Shown piece by piece: positions 54,320 through 63,559 of a stretch of DNA of 64,000 nucleotides (position 1 is its first letter; every line of letters begins with the position of its first letter). Below the pieces are notes generated by a model, which was given only the letters and a program-made list of their open reading frames with translations, was not told the DNA's origin and ran no database searches. The translations under genes were made by a program, and so were the position numbers. Source of the DNA: Lachnospiraceae bacterium (GTDB taxonomy: Bacteria; Bacillota; Clostridia; Lachnospirales; Lachnospiraceae); NCBI GenBank assembly GCA_900759665.1, contig CAAEWE010000058.1:13729-77728 (forward strand), given 5' to 3'.

Positions 54320-55408
54320 TTATGTCGTAAAGGCACTGATCACCGCAATAGATGAAATAAACAAAAGAGCCCCCACGCCAACGGTGTAAATATACAGATC
54401 CACCGCTTTGACAGCTCCACTGAGTCCCCGGATCAGTCCGGGATCCGACACCGGCTGCAGAACGGCAGCTGCCACCTGCAAAAGGATCCTGCTTACCACC
54501 ATCTGCAGCAAAGGAACAGCACAAAGAAAAAATACTGCGATCACTCCTGCCACCCCTACCGCATTTTTTACCAGCTTACCGGCACATAACACGGTCTGGA
54601 GCACAGAGTTCACGGAATTGCCAACTCCCGGAATGGCACCCCCCATGCGTACGATAGACATATTTTTCACCTCTGCACTGACCGGGATGATCAGTCCCTG
54701 TATTACATTCACGCCCATCATCAGACCAAAGACGGTTTTGACTCCAAACCGGACTCCGTCCCGGATCAGTTCTGCCATTTTGGAAAACATGTCTTCCCCT
54801 GACAGCTGATTTACTATTTCCAGAAAGAAATACAGATGGATCGCCGGCAGAGCAAGACCAACCATAAGCCAGTCCACCACCATGATCATTGCCAGGGCAA
54901 ACTCATAATATGCCCCTGCTGCCACCCCGCCCTGGGTAAAGGACAGGCTGATAAAAAACGCCGGTATCATAACCTTTATAAATGCCAGCAGGTTTTCTAA
55001 CGTCTGTGCCGCCAGCTCCGCCACCTGCAGAAACGATGTCGCCAGGATCGAGAAAAATAACAGATATACAATATAGTAAGCTGTCTTTGCCACTTCTTTC
55101 CCCTGCAGAATTCTGGAAAAATTCGAAAATACCGCTCCTGCCAGAGCCACTGCCAGGAGCGAAACAAACATTTTTCGATCCTGGGTAAAGGATGAAAACA
55201 GCAATTCCTGAAAGGAGCTTTTCAGACCTGCAAAGGTATCTGTTTTTCCATTTTGAATCAATCCCTGAACCGTATCGGCAAAACCAAAGCTGCGTTCTCC
55301 CATGATCTGATCCATCATCTGCTGGATCTGGTCACAGGATAACCCGTCCATCAGACTGTGATAAAGCTCCATATCCTGTCCGGCATCCACACTTTCCTGC
55401 ACACCCAT
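54320..55408 (-). CDS. spoIIIAE: stage III sporulation protein AE
   Basis: A 362-residue polytopic membrane protein with about seven helices, marked by GGVAAGAYYEFALAMIMV and MGGAIPGVGNSVNSVLQTVL. It is thought to be the membrane pore component of the SpoIIIA machine. The ATG at 55408 has GGGGAGG 6 bases before it, better than the ATG at 55432 that overlaps spoIIIAD. Confidence 0.93.
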   Translation of the reverse strand: MGVQESVDAGQDMELYHSLMDGLSCDQIQQMMDQIMGERSFGFADTVQGLIQNGKTDTFAGLKSSFQELLFSSFTQDRKMFVSLLAVALAGAVFSNFSRILQGKEVAKTAYYIVYLLFFSILATSFLQVAELAAQTLENLLAFIKVMIPAFFISLSFTQGGVAAGAYYEFALAMIMVVDWLMVGLALPAIHLYFFLEIVNQLSGEDMFSKMAELIRDGVRFGVKTVFGLMMGVNVIQGLIIPVSAEVKNMSIVRMGGAIPGVGNSVNSVLQTVLCAGKLVKNAVGVAGVIAVFFLCAVPLLQMVVSRILLQVAAAVLQPVSDPGLIRGLSGAVKAVDLYIYTVGVGALLFISSIAVISAFTT

Positions 55409-55428
55409 AAGCTTCCTCCCCTCTGTGG

Positions 55429-55818
55429 TCACATTCCTGCCGGCACGAAACGAATCAACACATCAAACAAGGATGTAAGCACCGGCAGACTGACTGCTAA
55501 CAGCATCAGCTTCCCATAAAATTCAATCTGTCCGGCAACTGCAGCATATCCGGCGTCCCGGCAGAGATTTGCTCCCAGCTCCGCCATATAAGTGACAGCG
55601 ATCATTTTAAACAATACCTTTATATATATACTGCCATTTCCCAGATACGCCTGCAGACTTTTCAGATAAGACAACAGATCCCGTATCCTCCATACTGCCA
55701 GAGCACTGATTATCAGACAGGATGTCAGGATCAGAAGCATACTGAACTCGGCCTTGTCCTTCTTTAAAGGAATCGCCAGAAGGACTGCCATGATCCCGAT
55801 CATCACAACTTTTTCCAT
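55429..55818 (-). CDS. spoIIIAD: stage III sporulation protein AD
   Basis: A 129-residue protein with four predicted helices, including YIKVLFKMIAVTYMAELGANLCRDAGYAAVAGQIE, the family signature. It is part of the SpoIIIA complex. It lies between spoIIIAC (61-base gap) and spoIIIAE (20-base gap). Confidence 0.93.
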   Translation of the reverse strand: MEKVVMIGIMAVLLAIPLKKDKAEFSMLLILTSCLIISALAVWRIRDLLSYLKSLQAYLGNGSIYIKVLFKMIAVTYMAELGANLCRDAGYAAVAGQIEFYGKLMLLAVSLPVLTSLFDVLIRFVPAGM

Positions 55819-55879
55819 GTCTTTCCCTGCCTTTCCTAAAATCCGCCTACGCCAGGCATCGTTTTCTGCTCTTTCCGGA

Positions 55880-56074
55880 TCAAAGCGTAAATAACTCCTG
55901 GATGGAACGAAACAGTTCCAATATGTATGGGATCACCCACAAAAGCACCAGGATCAGACCCGACAAGCTTACCAGAAACGCCTGTTCCTCTCTTCCGGCA
56001 TGCTTTAATACCTGCCCCAGCACAGAAACAAGAATTCCCACCGCCGCGATCCGAAAAATCAAATTTATGCTCAT
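55880..56074 (-). CDS. spoIIIAC: stage III sporulation protein AC
   Basis: A 64-residue protein with two helices, starting MSINLIFRIAAVGILVSVLGQVL and containing the conserved KHAGREEQAFLVSL loop. It is a small membrane component of the SpoIIIA complex, 14 bases after spoIIIAB. Confidence 0.94.
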   Translation of the reverse strand: MSINLIFRIAAVGILVSVLGQVLKHAGREEQAFLVSLSGLILVLLWVIPYILELFRSIQELFTL

Positions 56075-56088
56075 TTATTCCCGCCTTT

Positions 56089-56622
56089 CTACAATAGTAA
56101 TATCACCGTAAAGATTCCCCCTGTGATTCCGACCAGCCGACAGACCCTTGCCTGTGAGTCATACTGCATTTCCGCCTCCGCAAGCTGCCGTCCGAGTCGT
56201 TTCTGCAGAACCTGCAGCGTCTGAAGCTGCGTCTGGCGGTCCAGCGTTCCCAGATGCTTTCCTGTTTCCTTCCACAACATAAGATCCTCCTTGTCCATCC
56301 ACCGGGCAGCCGGACTCTGCTCTGCCTTTCTGTCCCACAACCGGTACAATGTCTCCTCCTGATCCCCACCGGTTTCCATTCCCATTTCCCGGAAAAATGA
56401 CTGGAAATAATCTGTTTTTTCTGCCAGTCTCTGAAAGATTTCCACGATATCAGCCCCGGCATACTCAATCTCTCCATACAAAAAGATCAGCACCTGCTCC
56501 AGCTCCCGCAGAATATTGATCCGCTTTTTCTTTCTTCCTGCCATCCATATGCCACAGCCGCAGCCTCCGGAAAAAACCAGGATTCCCCCGACGATCTTAC
56601 ATATGATCCGCAGCAGATTCAT
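56089..56622 (-). CDS. spoIIIAB: stage III sporulation protein AB
   Basis: A 177-residue protein with helices at both ends (LLRIICKIVGGILVFSGGCG and LVGITGGIFTVILLL) and a cytoplasmic helical domain with LRELEQVLIFLYGEIEYAG. It resembles type II secretion protein F and is thought to anchor the SpoIIIAA ATPase. Its ATG overlaps the stop of spoIIIAA by 4 bases. Confidence 0.93.
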   Translation of the reverse strand: MNLLRIICKIVGGILVFSGGCGCGIWMAGRKKKRINILRELEQVLIFLYGEIEYAGADIVEIFQRLAEKTDYFQSFFREMGMETGGDQEETLYRLWDRKAEQSPAARWMDKEDLMLWKETGKHLGTLDRQTQLQTLQVLQKRLGRQLAEAEMQYDSQARVCRLVGITGGIFTVILLL

Positions 56623-57587
56623 GTTTCCACCTCCATCACCGAAGGATGCACCAGATACGTCCCCCGTTCATCAAAGATCGCCTCCACCTTTCCGATGTCC
56701 TGTGCAGATAACAGCACATAACGCTGGAACACCTTTTCCCGCACTAAAGCTCCAAGAATTGGCTTTTTACGTATCTCTTCCATACTTCTGCCATGAACCG
56801 TTGCCAGTATCTTCACACCACAGTTCATCACATATTCCAGCGCCTCCACATCCTCCCGGAAGCCGATCTCGTCCACTGCGATCACCTTCGGCGACATGGA
56901 ACGGACTAACATCATCATACCTTCTTTTTTGGGACAGCAGTCCAGAATATCTGTCCGGTATCCCAGGTCATTCTGCGGTTTTCCCTGATAACAGGCACCC
57001 AGCTCCGACCGTTCATCCACAACCCCCACGTTAATCCCCCTGCGTCCGTTCCCTCCATTGGATAACTGCCGGATCAGATCCCGCAGCAGAGTTGTTTTGC
57101 CACACCTCGGCGGAGAAATGATCAGGGTATGATAAATACTTTCCCCATCCACCAGATACGGGAGAACCTTGTCTCCACAGCCGATCATCTGATGTGCCAG
57201 ACGGATATTGATAAATGATATGTAACGCAAATTTTTTACCTGCTCCTTCTCCAAAATGGTCTTACCTGCCACCCCCACACGATGTCCCCCCTGAATGGTA
57301 ATAAACCCCTGCCTGAGTTCCTCTTCAAAGGCATACATGGAATAATTGCTGATACGTTCCATGGTTTCTTTCACATCCTGTCTGCTGACCATGACAGGAT
57401 CTGTCATTTTCTGCCCAAGCCCTCCATTCTTTTCCACAAAAAATTCCTGCCCCCGGTACACCACCATAAGCGGTGCATCCGCCCGGAGCCTGATCTCCTG
57501 CAGATCCTTAAAATCAATCTCCAGACATTCCAGCTTTTTTCGTATCTGACCGGCAATGACCCGAAGCACTTCATTCCGCTGTCCCAT
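56619..57587 (-). CDS. spoIIIAA: stage III sporulation protein AA, ATPase
   Basis: A 322-residue secretion-type ATPase with Walker A SPPRCGKTTLLRDL, Walker B VIAVDEIGFREDVEAL and a glycine-rich stretch after GINVGVVDERSELGA. It energises the SpoIIIA channel in the mother cell. The ATG at 57587 has GGGGGTG before it; the longer frame reaches into the promoter region. First gene of spoIIIAA-AH. Confidence 0.95.
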   Translation of the reverse strand: MGQRNEVLRVIAGQIRKKLECLEIDFKDLQEIRLRADAPLMVVYRGQEFFVEKNGGLGQKMTDPVMVSRQDVKETMERISNYSMYAFEEELRQGFITIQGGHRVGVAGKTILEKEQVKNLRYISFINIRLAHQMIGCGDKVLPYLVDGESIYHTLIISPPRCGKTTLLRDLIRQLSNGGNGRRGINVGVVDERSELGACYQGKPQNDLGYRTDILDCCPKKEGMMMLVRSMSPKVIAVDEIGFREDVEALEYVMNCGVKILATVHGRSMEEIRKKPILGALVREKVFQRYVLLSAQDIGKVEAIFDERGTYLVHPSVMEVET

Positions 57588-57612
57588 CACTTCACCCCCG
57601 TTCTTTTTCAAT

Positions 57613-57621
57613 ATATGTATG
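57613..57621 (-). promoter_or_regulatory. candidate sigma-E -10 of the spoIIIA operon
   Basis: CATACATAT on the minus strand, 26 bases upstream of spoIIIAA, matches the sigma-E -10 consensus CATACANT. The -35 region has ATA-containing candidates (GAATATT) but at longer than normal spacing. Confidence 0.35.
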
Positions 57622-57670
57622 GGACAGGCAGATATTCCAAAATATTCACGAAATGTTCCCAAAACTTTCA

Positions 57671-57699
57671 TTGCAAATCCCATCAAAATGTAATAAAAT
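57671..57699 (+). promoter_or_regulatory. promoter of the sugar isomerase gene
   Basis: TTGCAA, 17 bases, TAAAAT. The leader of about 90 bases has two small stems, GAGGT/ACCTC and ACATTG/CAATGT, which could be regulatory or stabilising. Confidence 0.6.
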
Positions 57700-57796
57700 A
57701 AAACTATGTGAGGTGAAAAAAAACCTCAACAAGGAACATTGTTTCCATACAATGTTATTTACGAAAAATAAAGAGAAGAAAGGATGATAAACAACA

Positions 57797-59287
57797 ATGG
57801 AAAACATGCCAAAAATGAAAATCGGTATTGTTGCAGTAAGTAGAGACTGTTTCCCAGAGTCACTTTCTGTAACAAGAAGAGAAAACCTTGTCAAAGCATA
57901 CGCTGACAAATATGATGCAGAGGACATCTACGAGTGCCCGATCTGTATCGTAGAGAGTGAGATCCACATGGTACAGGCTCTGGAGGACATCAAGAAAGCA
58001 GGATGTAACGCACTCTGCGTATACCTTGGAAACTTCGGTCCTGAGATCGCTGAGACACTTCTCGCAAAGCATTTCGACGGTCCTAAGATGTTCGTAGCTG
58101 CTGCCGAGGAGACTTCCGCAAATGGCGGTCTTGTTCAGGGCAGAGGCGATGCATACTGTGGTATGCTTAATGCAAGCTACAACTTAAAGCTTCGTAATGT
58201 AAAGGCTTACATCCCTGAGTATCCGGTAGGAACTGCTGAGGAATGTGCAGATATGATCCATGATTTCCTTCCGATCGCTAAGGCTGTATATGCTTTAAGC
58301 AATCTGAAGATCATCAGCTTCGGACCACGTCCGCTGAACTTCCTTGCATGTAACGCACCGATCAAACAACTCTACAATCTGGGCGTTGAGATCGAGGAGA
58401 ACTCTGAGCTTGATCTGTTCGAGGCATTCAACAAGCACGCGGACGATCCACGTATCCCTGACGTTGTAAAGGATATGGAGGCCGAGCTTGGTGCAGGCAA
58501 TAAGAAGCCTGAGATCTTAAACAAGCTGGCTCAGTATGAGATCACACTTCTTGACTGGATCGAGGAGCACAGAGGATATCGTAAGTTCGTTGCACTTGCC
58601 GGAAAGTGCTGGCCTGCATTCCAGACACAGTTTGGATGCGTTCCCTGCTACGTAAACAGCCGTCTTACCAAGATGGGTATCCCTGTTTCCTGTGAGGTTG
58701 ATATCTATGGTACACTCAGCGAGTTTATCGGTACTGTTGTCAGCAATGATGCCGTTACTCTTCTGGACATCAACAACACCGTACCTTCTGATATCTACAA
58801 CGAGGATATCAAGGGCAAGTTCGATTATACACAGAAGGATACCTTCATGGGCTTCCACTGTGGAAATACCGCTTCTACCAAGCTTTCCTTCTGCGAGATG
58901 AAGAACCAGATGATCATGGCCCGTTCTCTTCCGGTGGAAGTTACAAACGGTACCCTCGAAGGAGATATCGTTCCAGGAGATATCACATTCTTCCGTCTGC
59001 AGAGCACTGCTGATGCAAAGCTCCGTGCTTACATTGCAAACGGTGAGGTTCTCCCTGTTAAGACACGTTCCTTTGGTTCCATCGGTATTTTTGCGATCAA
59101 CGAGATGGGTCGTTTCTACCGTCACGTACTGATCGAGAAAAACTTTCCTCATCATGGTGCTGTTGCGTTCGGTCACTTCGGCAAGCAGCTCTATGAGGTA
59201 TTCAAATACATCGGTGTTGATGTTGAGGAGATCGGCTACAACCAGCCAAAGGGTGTTCTGTACAAGACAGAGAATCCATTCTCATAA
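57797..59287 (+). CDS. L-fucose/L-arabinose isomerase family protein
   Basis: A 496-residue aldose-ketose isomerase of the FucI/AraA fold, starting MPKMKIGIVAVSRDCFPESL. It has three domains in family order and metal-ligand type residues in FGCVPCYVNSRLTKMGIPVSCEVDIYG and GFHCGNTASTKL. The codon use (CTT, CGT, GGT, frequent GTT) is strongly biased, a sign of high expression. It is annotated only at family level because substrate residues do not decide between fucose, arabinose, arabinitol or other pentoses. The following xylulokinase suggests a product of the ketopentose type. A terminator separates them. Confidence 0.85.
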   Translation: MENMPKMKIGIVAVSRDCFPESLSVTRRENLVKAYADKYDAEDIYECPICIVESEIHMVQALEDIKKAGCNALCVYLGNFGPEIAETLLAKHFDGPKMFVAAAEETSANGGLVQGRGDAYCGMLNASYNLKLRNVKAYIPEYPVGTAEECADMIHDFLPIAKAVYALSNLKIISFGPRPLNFLACNAPIKQLYNLGVEIEENSELDLFEAFNKHADDPRIPDVVKDMEAELGAGNKKPEILNKLAQYEITLLDWIEEHRGYRKFVALAGKCWPAFQTQFGCVPCYVNSRLTKMGIPVSCEVDIYGTLSEFIGTVVSNDAVTLLDINNTVPSDIYNEDIKGKFDYTQKDTFMGFHCGNTASTKLSFCEMKNQMIMARSLPVEVTNGTLEGDIVPGDITFFRLQSTADAKLRAYIANGEVLPVKTRSFGSIGIFAINEMGRFYRHVLIEKNFPHHGAVAFGHFGKQLYEVFKYIGVDVEEIGYNQPKGVLYKTENPFS

Positions 59288-59382
59288 TCAGAACCGGTAC
59301 ATCATTTGATCGAAATTTCCAGAGATTTCAGGAATTGACCGGCAGATCACTGCAGAACAATTCCGAACTCTTGATAAAGCTG

Positions 59383-59411
59383 GAGCGGCGGCATCATGCC
59401 GTCGCTCTTTT
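59383..59411 (+). terminator. terminator after the isomerase gene
   Basis: GAGCGGCGGCAT pairs with ATGCCGTCGCTC around one base, followed by TTTT. It would stop or reduce readthrough into xylB. Confidence 0.85.
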
Positions 59412-59492
59412 CTATTATTATATAAGTCCGGAGAGGCTTCTCCGCTTATATTTCCAATCACTAACAACATAACCACAGAAAGGATATTATCT

Positions 59493-61022
59493 ATGAATTA
59501 TTTAATTGGTATTGATTTAGGTACTTCCTCCACCAAAACTGTTCTCTTTGATGAAAAGGGTACCGTAATTGCCTCTGCAGGCAGGGATTACCCTCTCTAC
59601 ACCCCCAACAACGGATGGGCAGAGCAGAAGCCGGAGGACTGGCGTGATGCTGCCCTTGAGACCATTGCAAAGGTGATTAAGGATTCCGGCGTCGCTGCGG
59701 ACGACATCAAGGGCTTAGGTATCTCCGGCCAGATGCATGGTCTTGTTATGCTGGACGAGGCAGGCGAGGTGATCCGTCCATCCATTATCTGGTGCGACCA
59801 GCGTACCGGGAAAGAATGCAGGGAGATCACCGAGAAGGTTGGAGCAAAGCGTCTGATCGAAATCACTGCAAACCCAGCCCTGACCGGTTTTACTGCTTCT
59901 AAGATCCTCTGGGTCCGCAACCATGAGCCGGAAAATTATGCAAAGTGTAAGCACATCCTCCTCCCTAAAGATTATGTCCGTTACGTCCTGACCGGTGAGT
60001 TTGCAACAGAGGTATCTGACGCTTCCGGTATGCAGCTTCTGGACGTGCCAAAACGTCAATGGTCTGACGAGATTCTAGAGAAGCTTGATATTGATAAGAG
60101 CCTCCTTGCAAAGGTTTATGAGTCCCCTGAGGTAACCGGTACCATTCTTCCGGAAATCGCGAAAAAGACAGGACTTTCCACTTCTACAATTGTAGTCGGA
60201 GGTGCAGGAGACAATGCGGCTGCCGCAGTGGGAACCGGTGTTGTTGAGGATGGAAAAGCATTTACCACCATCGGTACCAGCGGTGTTGTATTTGCTCATT
60301 CCAGTGATATCTCCATTGATCCAAAGGGACGTGTTCATACTTTCTGCTGTGCTGTACCGGGTGCATGGCACGTTATGGGTGTTACCCAGGCTGCCGGATA
60401 TTCTCTGGCATGGTTCCAGGGCAACATCGGTACCGAATATGCCCACAAAGCAGAGGAGCAGGGCTGCTCTTCCTTTGATCTGATCAATGCCGATGTATTA
60501 AAAACTCCGATTGGGGCAAACCGTCTGATCTATCTCCCATATCTGAACGGAGAGCGTACTCCGCATCTGGATGCCAACTGCCGTGGTGTCTTCTTCGGTC
60601 TTTCCAGCATGCATACCACTGCAGATATGGCTCGTGCCGTTATGGAAGGGATCAGTTACTCTCTGACAGACTGCAACGATATCATCCGCGAGATGGGTAT
60701 CAATGTCACCGAAATGATGGCATGCGGCGGTGGTGCCAAGAATGCTGTTCAGCGTCAGATGATGGCAGATATGTTCGGCTGTGATGTAAAGACCGTAACC
60801 GCTACGGAAGGACCTGCTCTCGGTGTTGCAATCCTTGCCGGTGTCGGTGCCGGTATCTACGACAGCGTAGAGGATGCATGCCGCAAGATGATCCATACCG
60901 ATCCTGAGAAGGAATGTCATCCGGATGCTGCCGCTACTAAGGAGTACGACAAATTCCATCAGCTTTACAAGAAGCTTTATGATGATCTGAAGGATGATTA
61001 TCAGATACTTGCAAATCTGTAA
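59493..61022 (+). CDS. xylB: xylulokinase-like FGGY kinase
   Basis: A 509-residue sugar kinase. The N-terminal ATPase motif GIDLGTSSTKTVLFDEKG, the MHGLVMLDEAGE-IWCDQRT segment, and the C-terminal GGGAKNAVQRQMMADMFG are typical of XylB. It phosphorylates D-xylulose or a close ketose with ATP. AAAGG lies 9 bases before the ATG. It has the same high-expression codon use as the isomerase and a terminator of its own. Confidence 0.9.
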   Translation: MNYLIGIDLGTSSTKTVLFDEKGTVIASAGRDYPLYTPNNGWAEQKPEDWRDAALETIAKVIKDSGVAADDIKGLGISGQMHGLVMLDEAGEVIRPSIIWCDQRTGKECREITEKVGAKRLIEITANPALTGFTASKILWVRNHEPENYAKCKHILLPKDYVRYVLTGEFATEVSDASGMQLLDVPKRQWSDEILEKLDIDKSLLAKVYESPEVTGTILPEIAKKTGLSTSTIVVGGAGDNAAAAVGTGVVEDGKAFTTIGTSGVVFAHSSDISIDPKGRVHTFCCAVPGAWHVMGVTQAAGYSLAWFQGNIGTEYAHKAEEQGCSSFDLINADVLKTPIGANRLIYLPYLNGERTPHLDANCRGVFFGLSSMHTTADMARAVMEGISYSLTDCNDIIREMGINVTEMMACGGGAKNAVQRQMMADMFGCDVKTVTATEGPALGVAILAGVGAGIYDSVEDACRKMIHTDPEKECHPDAAATKEYDKFHQLYKKLYDDLKDDYQILANL

Positions 61023-61061
61023 ACCATATGACAATCTGTTAAAAATACCAAAGAAAACTTT

Positions 61062-61094
61062 TCAGTGCAGCAGTATAACTGTTGCACTGTTTTT
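61062..61094 (+). terminator. terminator after xylB
   Basis: CAGTGCAGCAGT pairs with ACTGTTGCACTG around a 3-base loop, followed by TTTTTT. Confidence 0.9.
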
Positions 61095-61192
61095 TATTGT
61101 TTTGTATATTTTTTGACACAGCCCTTTAAAGTGTTTATACTATTAAAATAGATTTTTATTTTGTGGTTAGAATTTTTAAAAGGAATGATCTT

Positions 61193-61918
61193 ATGAAGGA
61201 AATGGAAAAAATATCAGAGGATGAATACCTCACCTGTGAACGTCGTCACGTCTTTTTTGTGTTAATGGGAGTCGCCGGATTTTTCGGTGCATTTACCTAC
61301 TCGATCCGCGGAGGCATTTTCTGTAACGCACAAACCGCCAACTTTGTTTTATTTGCCATGGCTCTGGGCAACGCCCATTGGAAGCATGCGCTATATTTTT
61401 TAGTTCCTATGAGTGCATACTTTCTCGGTGCGGTTCTGTCGGAGGCTTTGCCAAACAGCATCAAAAAGCTGCAGTTTATCCGCTGGGATACCCTGTTTAT
61501 CCTGATCGAAATGATCGTCGTGGTGTTCCTGGGACTGCTGCCGGAGAGTGCACCGGTCCAAATCTCCCAGGTTGCGATCAATTTTATCTGCTCCATGCAG
61601 TATAACACCTTCCGTCAGGCAAGAAGTGTCCCTATGGCAACGACCTTCTGTACCAATCACTGGCGTCAGGTGGCCATTGCCATGACAAAGGCCATCCGTC
61701 ACCGGGATGCCGCTTATCTTCCCCGTATGACACAGCATTTGTGCATGCTGCTGGTATTTGTGGTGGGCGGCGTACTCTCCACGATACTTTGTAATCTCTT
61801 TCTGGGAAAAGCCATCTTCGCAGCATTGATCCCATTGATGATCGTATTTATCGATCTGCTGTATGCGGATCTGAAACGGGAAAAGGGTGATCTGGGACGA
61901 ATCCCACATGGGCATTGA
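61193..61918 (+). CDS. YoaK/DUF1275 family membrane protein
   Basis: A 241-residue membrane protein with about six helices. It has GGIFCNAQTANFVLFAMALG, a hallmark of DUF1275, and VAINFICSMQYNTFRQARSVPMATTFCTNH. The role of the family is not settled; some members are linked to formate/transport functions. The ATG at 61193 has AAGGA 8 bases before it. It is a single gene between the xylB terminator and the small ORF at 61995. Confidence 0.85.
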   Translation: MKEMEKISEDEYLTCERRHVFFVLMGVAGFFGAFTYSIRGGIFCNAQTANFVLFAMALGNAHWKHALYFLVPMSAYFLGAVLSEALPNSIKKLQFIRWDTLFILIEMIVVVFLGLLPESAPVQISQVAINFICSMQYNTFRQARSVPMATTFCTNHWRQVAIAMTKAIRHRDAAYLPRMTQHLCMLLVFVVGGVLSTILCNLFLGKAIFAALIPLMIVFIDLLYADLKREKGDLGRIPHGH

Positions 61919-61994
61919 AAATATTTCTGTATGATTTTATAAAATCAGTTCATACTAATCCTAATTCAAATTTCATTTTGAAAGGAGCATTGGT

Positions 61995-62243
61995 ATGAGT
62001 CACGATAAAAACGGTACAACCGGTTTGAATCATATGAACAAACGCCAGCTTGCAGAGGGGCTGGAGTTTCTCGATGATCTGACAGAGGATGAACGGAAAC
62101 GTTTTGAATCGCTTCCCGACGAAGATAAACATCGATGCATCGCCCAGAATCTGATCAGCCACCAGGATGACAAACTCTGGGACGATGATATCGGCATCAG
62201 CCAGTTGGAGGGGCGGATTGTCACAAAGAGTTTTCAAGGATAG
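61995..62243 (+). CDS. small hypothetical protein, 82 residues
   Basis: An acidic, soluble protein starting MSHDKNGTTGLNHMNKRQLAEG, without signal peptide or recognised domain. AAGGAG lies 7 bases before the ATG, which supports it being real. It lies 76 bases after the YoaK gene and may be cotranscribed with it. Confidence 0.6.
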   Translation: MSHDKNGTTGLNHMNKRQLAEGLEFLDDLTEDERKRFESLPDEDKHRCIAQNLISHQDDKLWDDDIGISQLEGRIVTKSFQG

Positions 62244-62319
62244 AAGACGAAACCAGCATTTTTCCCTTCACAAATTTTCCGGATATTTCCATCAACTCCC
62301 CCATCCTTTACGAAACAAA

Positions 62320-62357
62320 ACGCCGGCCGCACATGTATTCCCATGTACGACCGGCGT
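62320..62357. terminator. bidirectional terminator between the small gene and cysK
   Basis: ACGCCGG(CCG) pairs with (CG)ACCGGCGT, with an inner ACATG/CATGT stem, flanked by AAAAC and TCTTATTT. It serves cysK on the minus strand and the plus-strand genes. Confidence 0.85.
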
Positions 62358-62408
62358 CTTATTTATCCATGATTTAATTTTTACGAACAGATTTATTTTA
62401 CTTTTCTA

Positions 62409-63344
62409 TTAATCTGCAAAAAGCTGTGTAGAAAGATATCTGTCGCCGGAATCCGGCAGAAGTGCTACGATCACTTTCCCCTTGTTCTCCGGACGTGCAG
62501 CCAGAATCGTTGCAGCCTTCAGTGCTGCTCCGGAAGAGATACCTACCAGAATACCCTCGCTCTGGGCAAACTTTCTGCCCTCCACAAAAGCATCATCATT
62601 TGCAATTGTAAGAATCTCATCATATACATCTGTATTTAATACCTTTGGCACGAAACCAGCACCGATTCCCTGAATCTTGTGTGCTCCCGGTGCTCCGCCG
62701 GAAAGAACAGGGCTGGTCTCAGGCTCTACTGCAACAACCTTGACATTTGGATTCTGCTCCTTGAGATACTCACCGATTCCTGTAATCGTTCCGCCAGTAC
62801 CTACACCTGCTACAAAGATATCTACCTTTCCATCGGTCTGCTCCCAGATCTCAGGACCTGTGGTTGCTTTATGTGCTGCCGGATTGGCAGGATTATCAAA
62901 CTGTCCAAGGATTACAGAACCCGGTGTATTTGCCTGTAACTCCTCTGCCTTTGCAATGGCTCCCTTCATACCCTTTGCACCTTCTGTCAGTACAAGCTCT
63001 GCTCCATATGCTTTTAATAATGTACGACGCTCAATGCTCATGGTATCCGGCAGGGTAAGCACTGCATGATATCCCTTTGCAGTTGCAACGGCGGCAAGAC
63101 CGATTCCTGTATTACCGGATGTTGGCTCGATGATGGTAGCACCCGGCTTTAAGATGCCCTTCTTCTCTGCATCCTCGATCATTGCGAGGCTGATACGATC
63201 CTTAACCGAACCTGTCAGGTTCAGGTACTCCAGTTTTGTCAGGATCGTAGCGTCTGTTACTCCTGCTGCTGCGCTGTATTTGCCTGCTTTTAATATCGGT
63301 GTTCCTCCGATCAGTTCCACTGCACTCTCTTTAATCTTTGCCAT
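62409..63344 (-). CDS. cysK: cysteine synthase (O-acetylserine sulfhydrylase)
   Basis: A 311-residue PLP enzyme making cysteine from O-acetylserine and sulfide. The PLP Lys lies in [11 protein letters not shown], the substrate loop is PTSGNTGIG, and the phosphate loop is [10 protein letters not shown]. The length and motifs fit CysK A. AAGGAGG lies 8 bases before the ATG at 63344. It is a single gene with a strong promoter and an operator-like dyad upstream. Confidence 0.96.
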   Translation of the reverse strand: MAKIKESAVELIGGTPILKAGKYSAAAGVTDATILTKLEYLNLTGSVKDRISLAMIEDAEKKGILKPGATIIEPTSGNTGIGLAAVATAKGYHAVLTLPDTMSIERRTLLKAYGAELVLTEGAKGMKGAIAKAEELQANTPGSVILGQFDNPANPAAHKATTGPEIWEQTDGKVDIFVAGVGTGGTITGIGEYLKEQNPNVKVVAVEPETSPVLSGGAPGAHKIQGIGAGFVPKVLNTDVYDEILTIANDDAFVEGRKFAQSEGILVGISSGAALKAATILAARPENKGKVIVALLPDSGDRYLSTQLFAD

Positions 63345-63490
63345 AATAATATCCTCCTTCATACTCTGAACATTCTGCTTCTCTGATCCCTCTGCTTCAG
63401 AAGCATTCCCTCCTGAACGCCTAAAAGATCAGTTATTTTCTTTAATTATACTATTCATACCGTGTTTGTATGAATTGATTTTATAATGGT

Positions 63491-63519
63491 ATTATATTCC
63501 TTCAATTCCTATCTGTCAA
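63491..63519 (-). promoter_or_regulatory. consensus promoter of cysK
   Basis: On the minus strand TTGACA, 17 bases, TATAAT: perfect match at both hexamers. Predicted leader about 140 bases. Confidence 0.85.
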
Positions 63520-63527
63520 TAGGAATT
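63504..63527. promoter_or_regulatory. operator-like dyad over the cysK -35
   Basis: Perfect 9-bp arms AATTCCTAT and ATAGGAATT separated by CTGTCA, overlapping the -35. The position fits a repressor. Rrf2-family regulators such as CymR control cysK in other Firmicutes, but the match to their sites is from memory and not checked. Confidence 0.5.
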
Positions 63528-63559
63528 TATAAAATCTCACAAAATTTATGAAAGACCAG

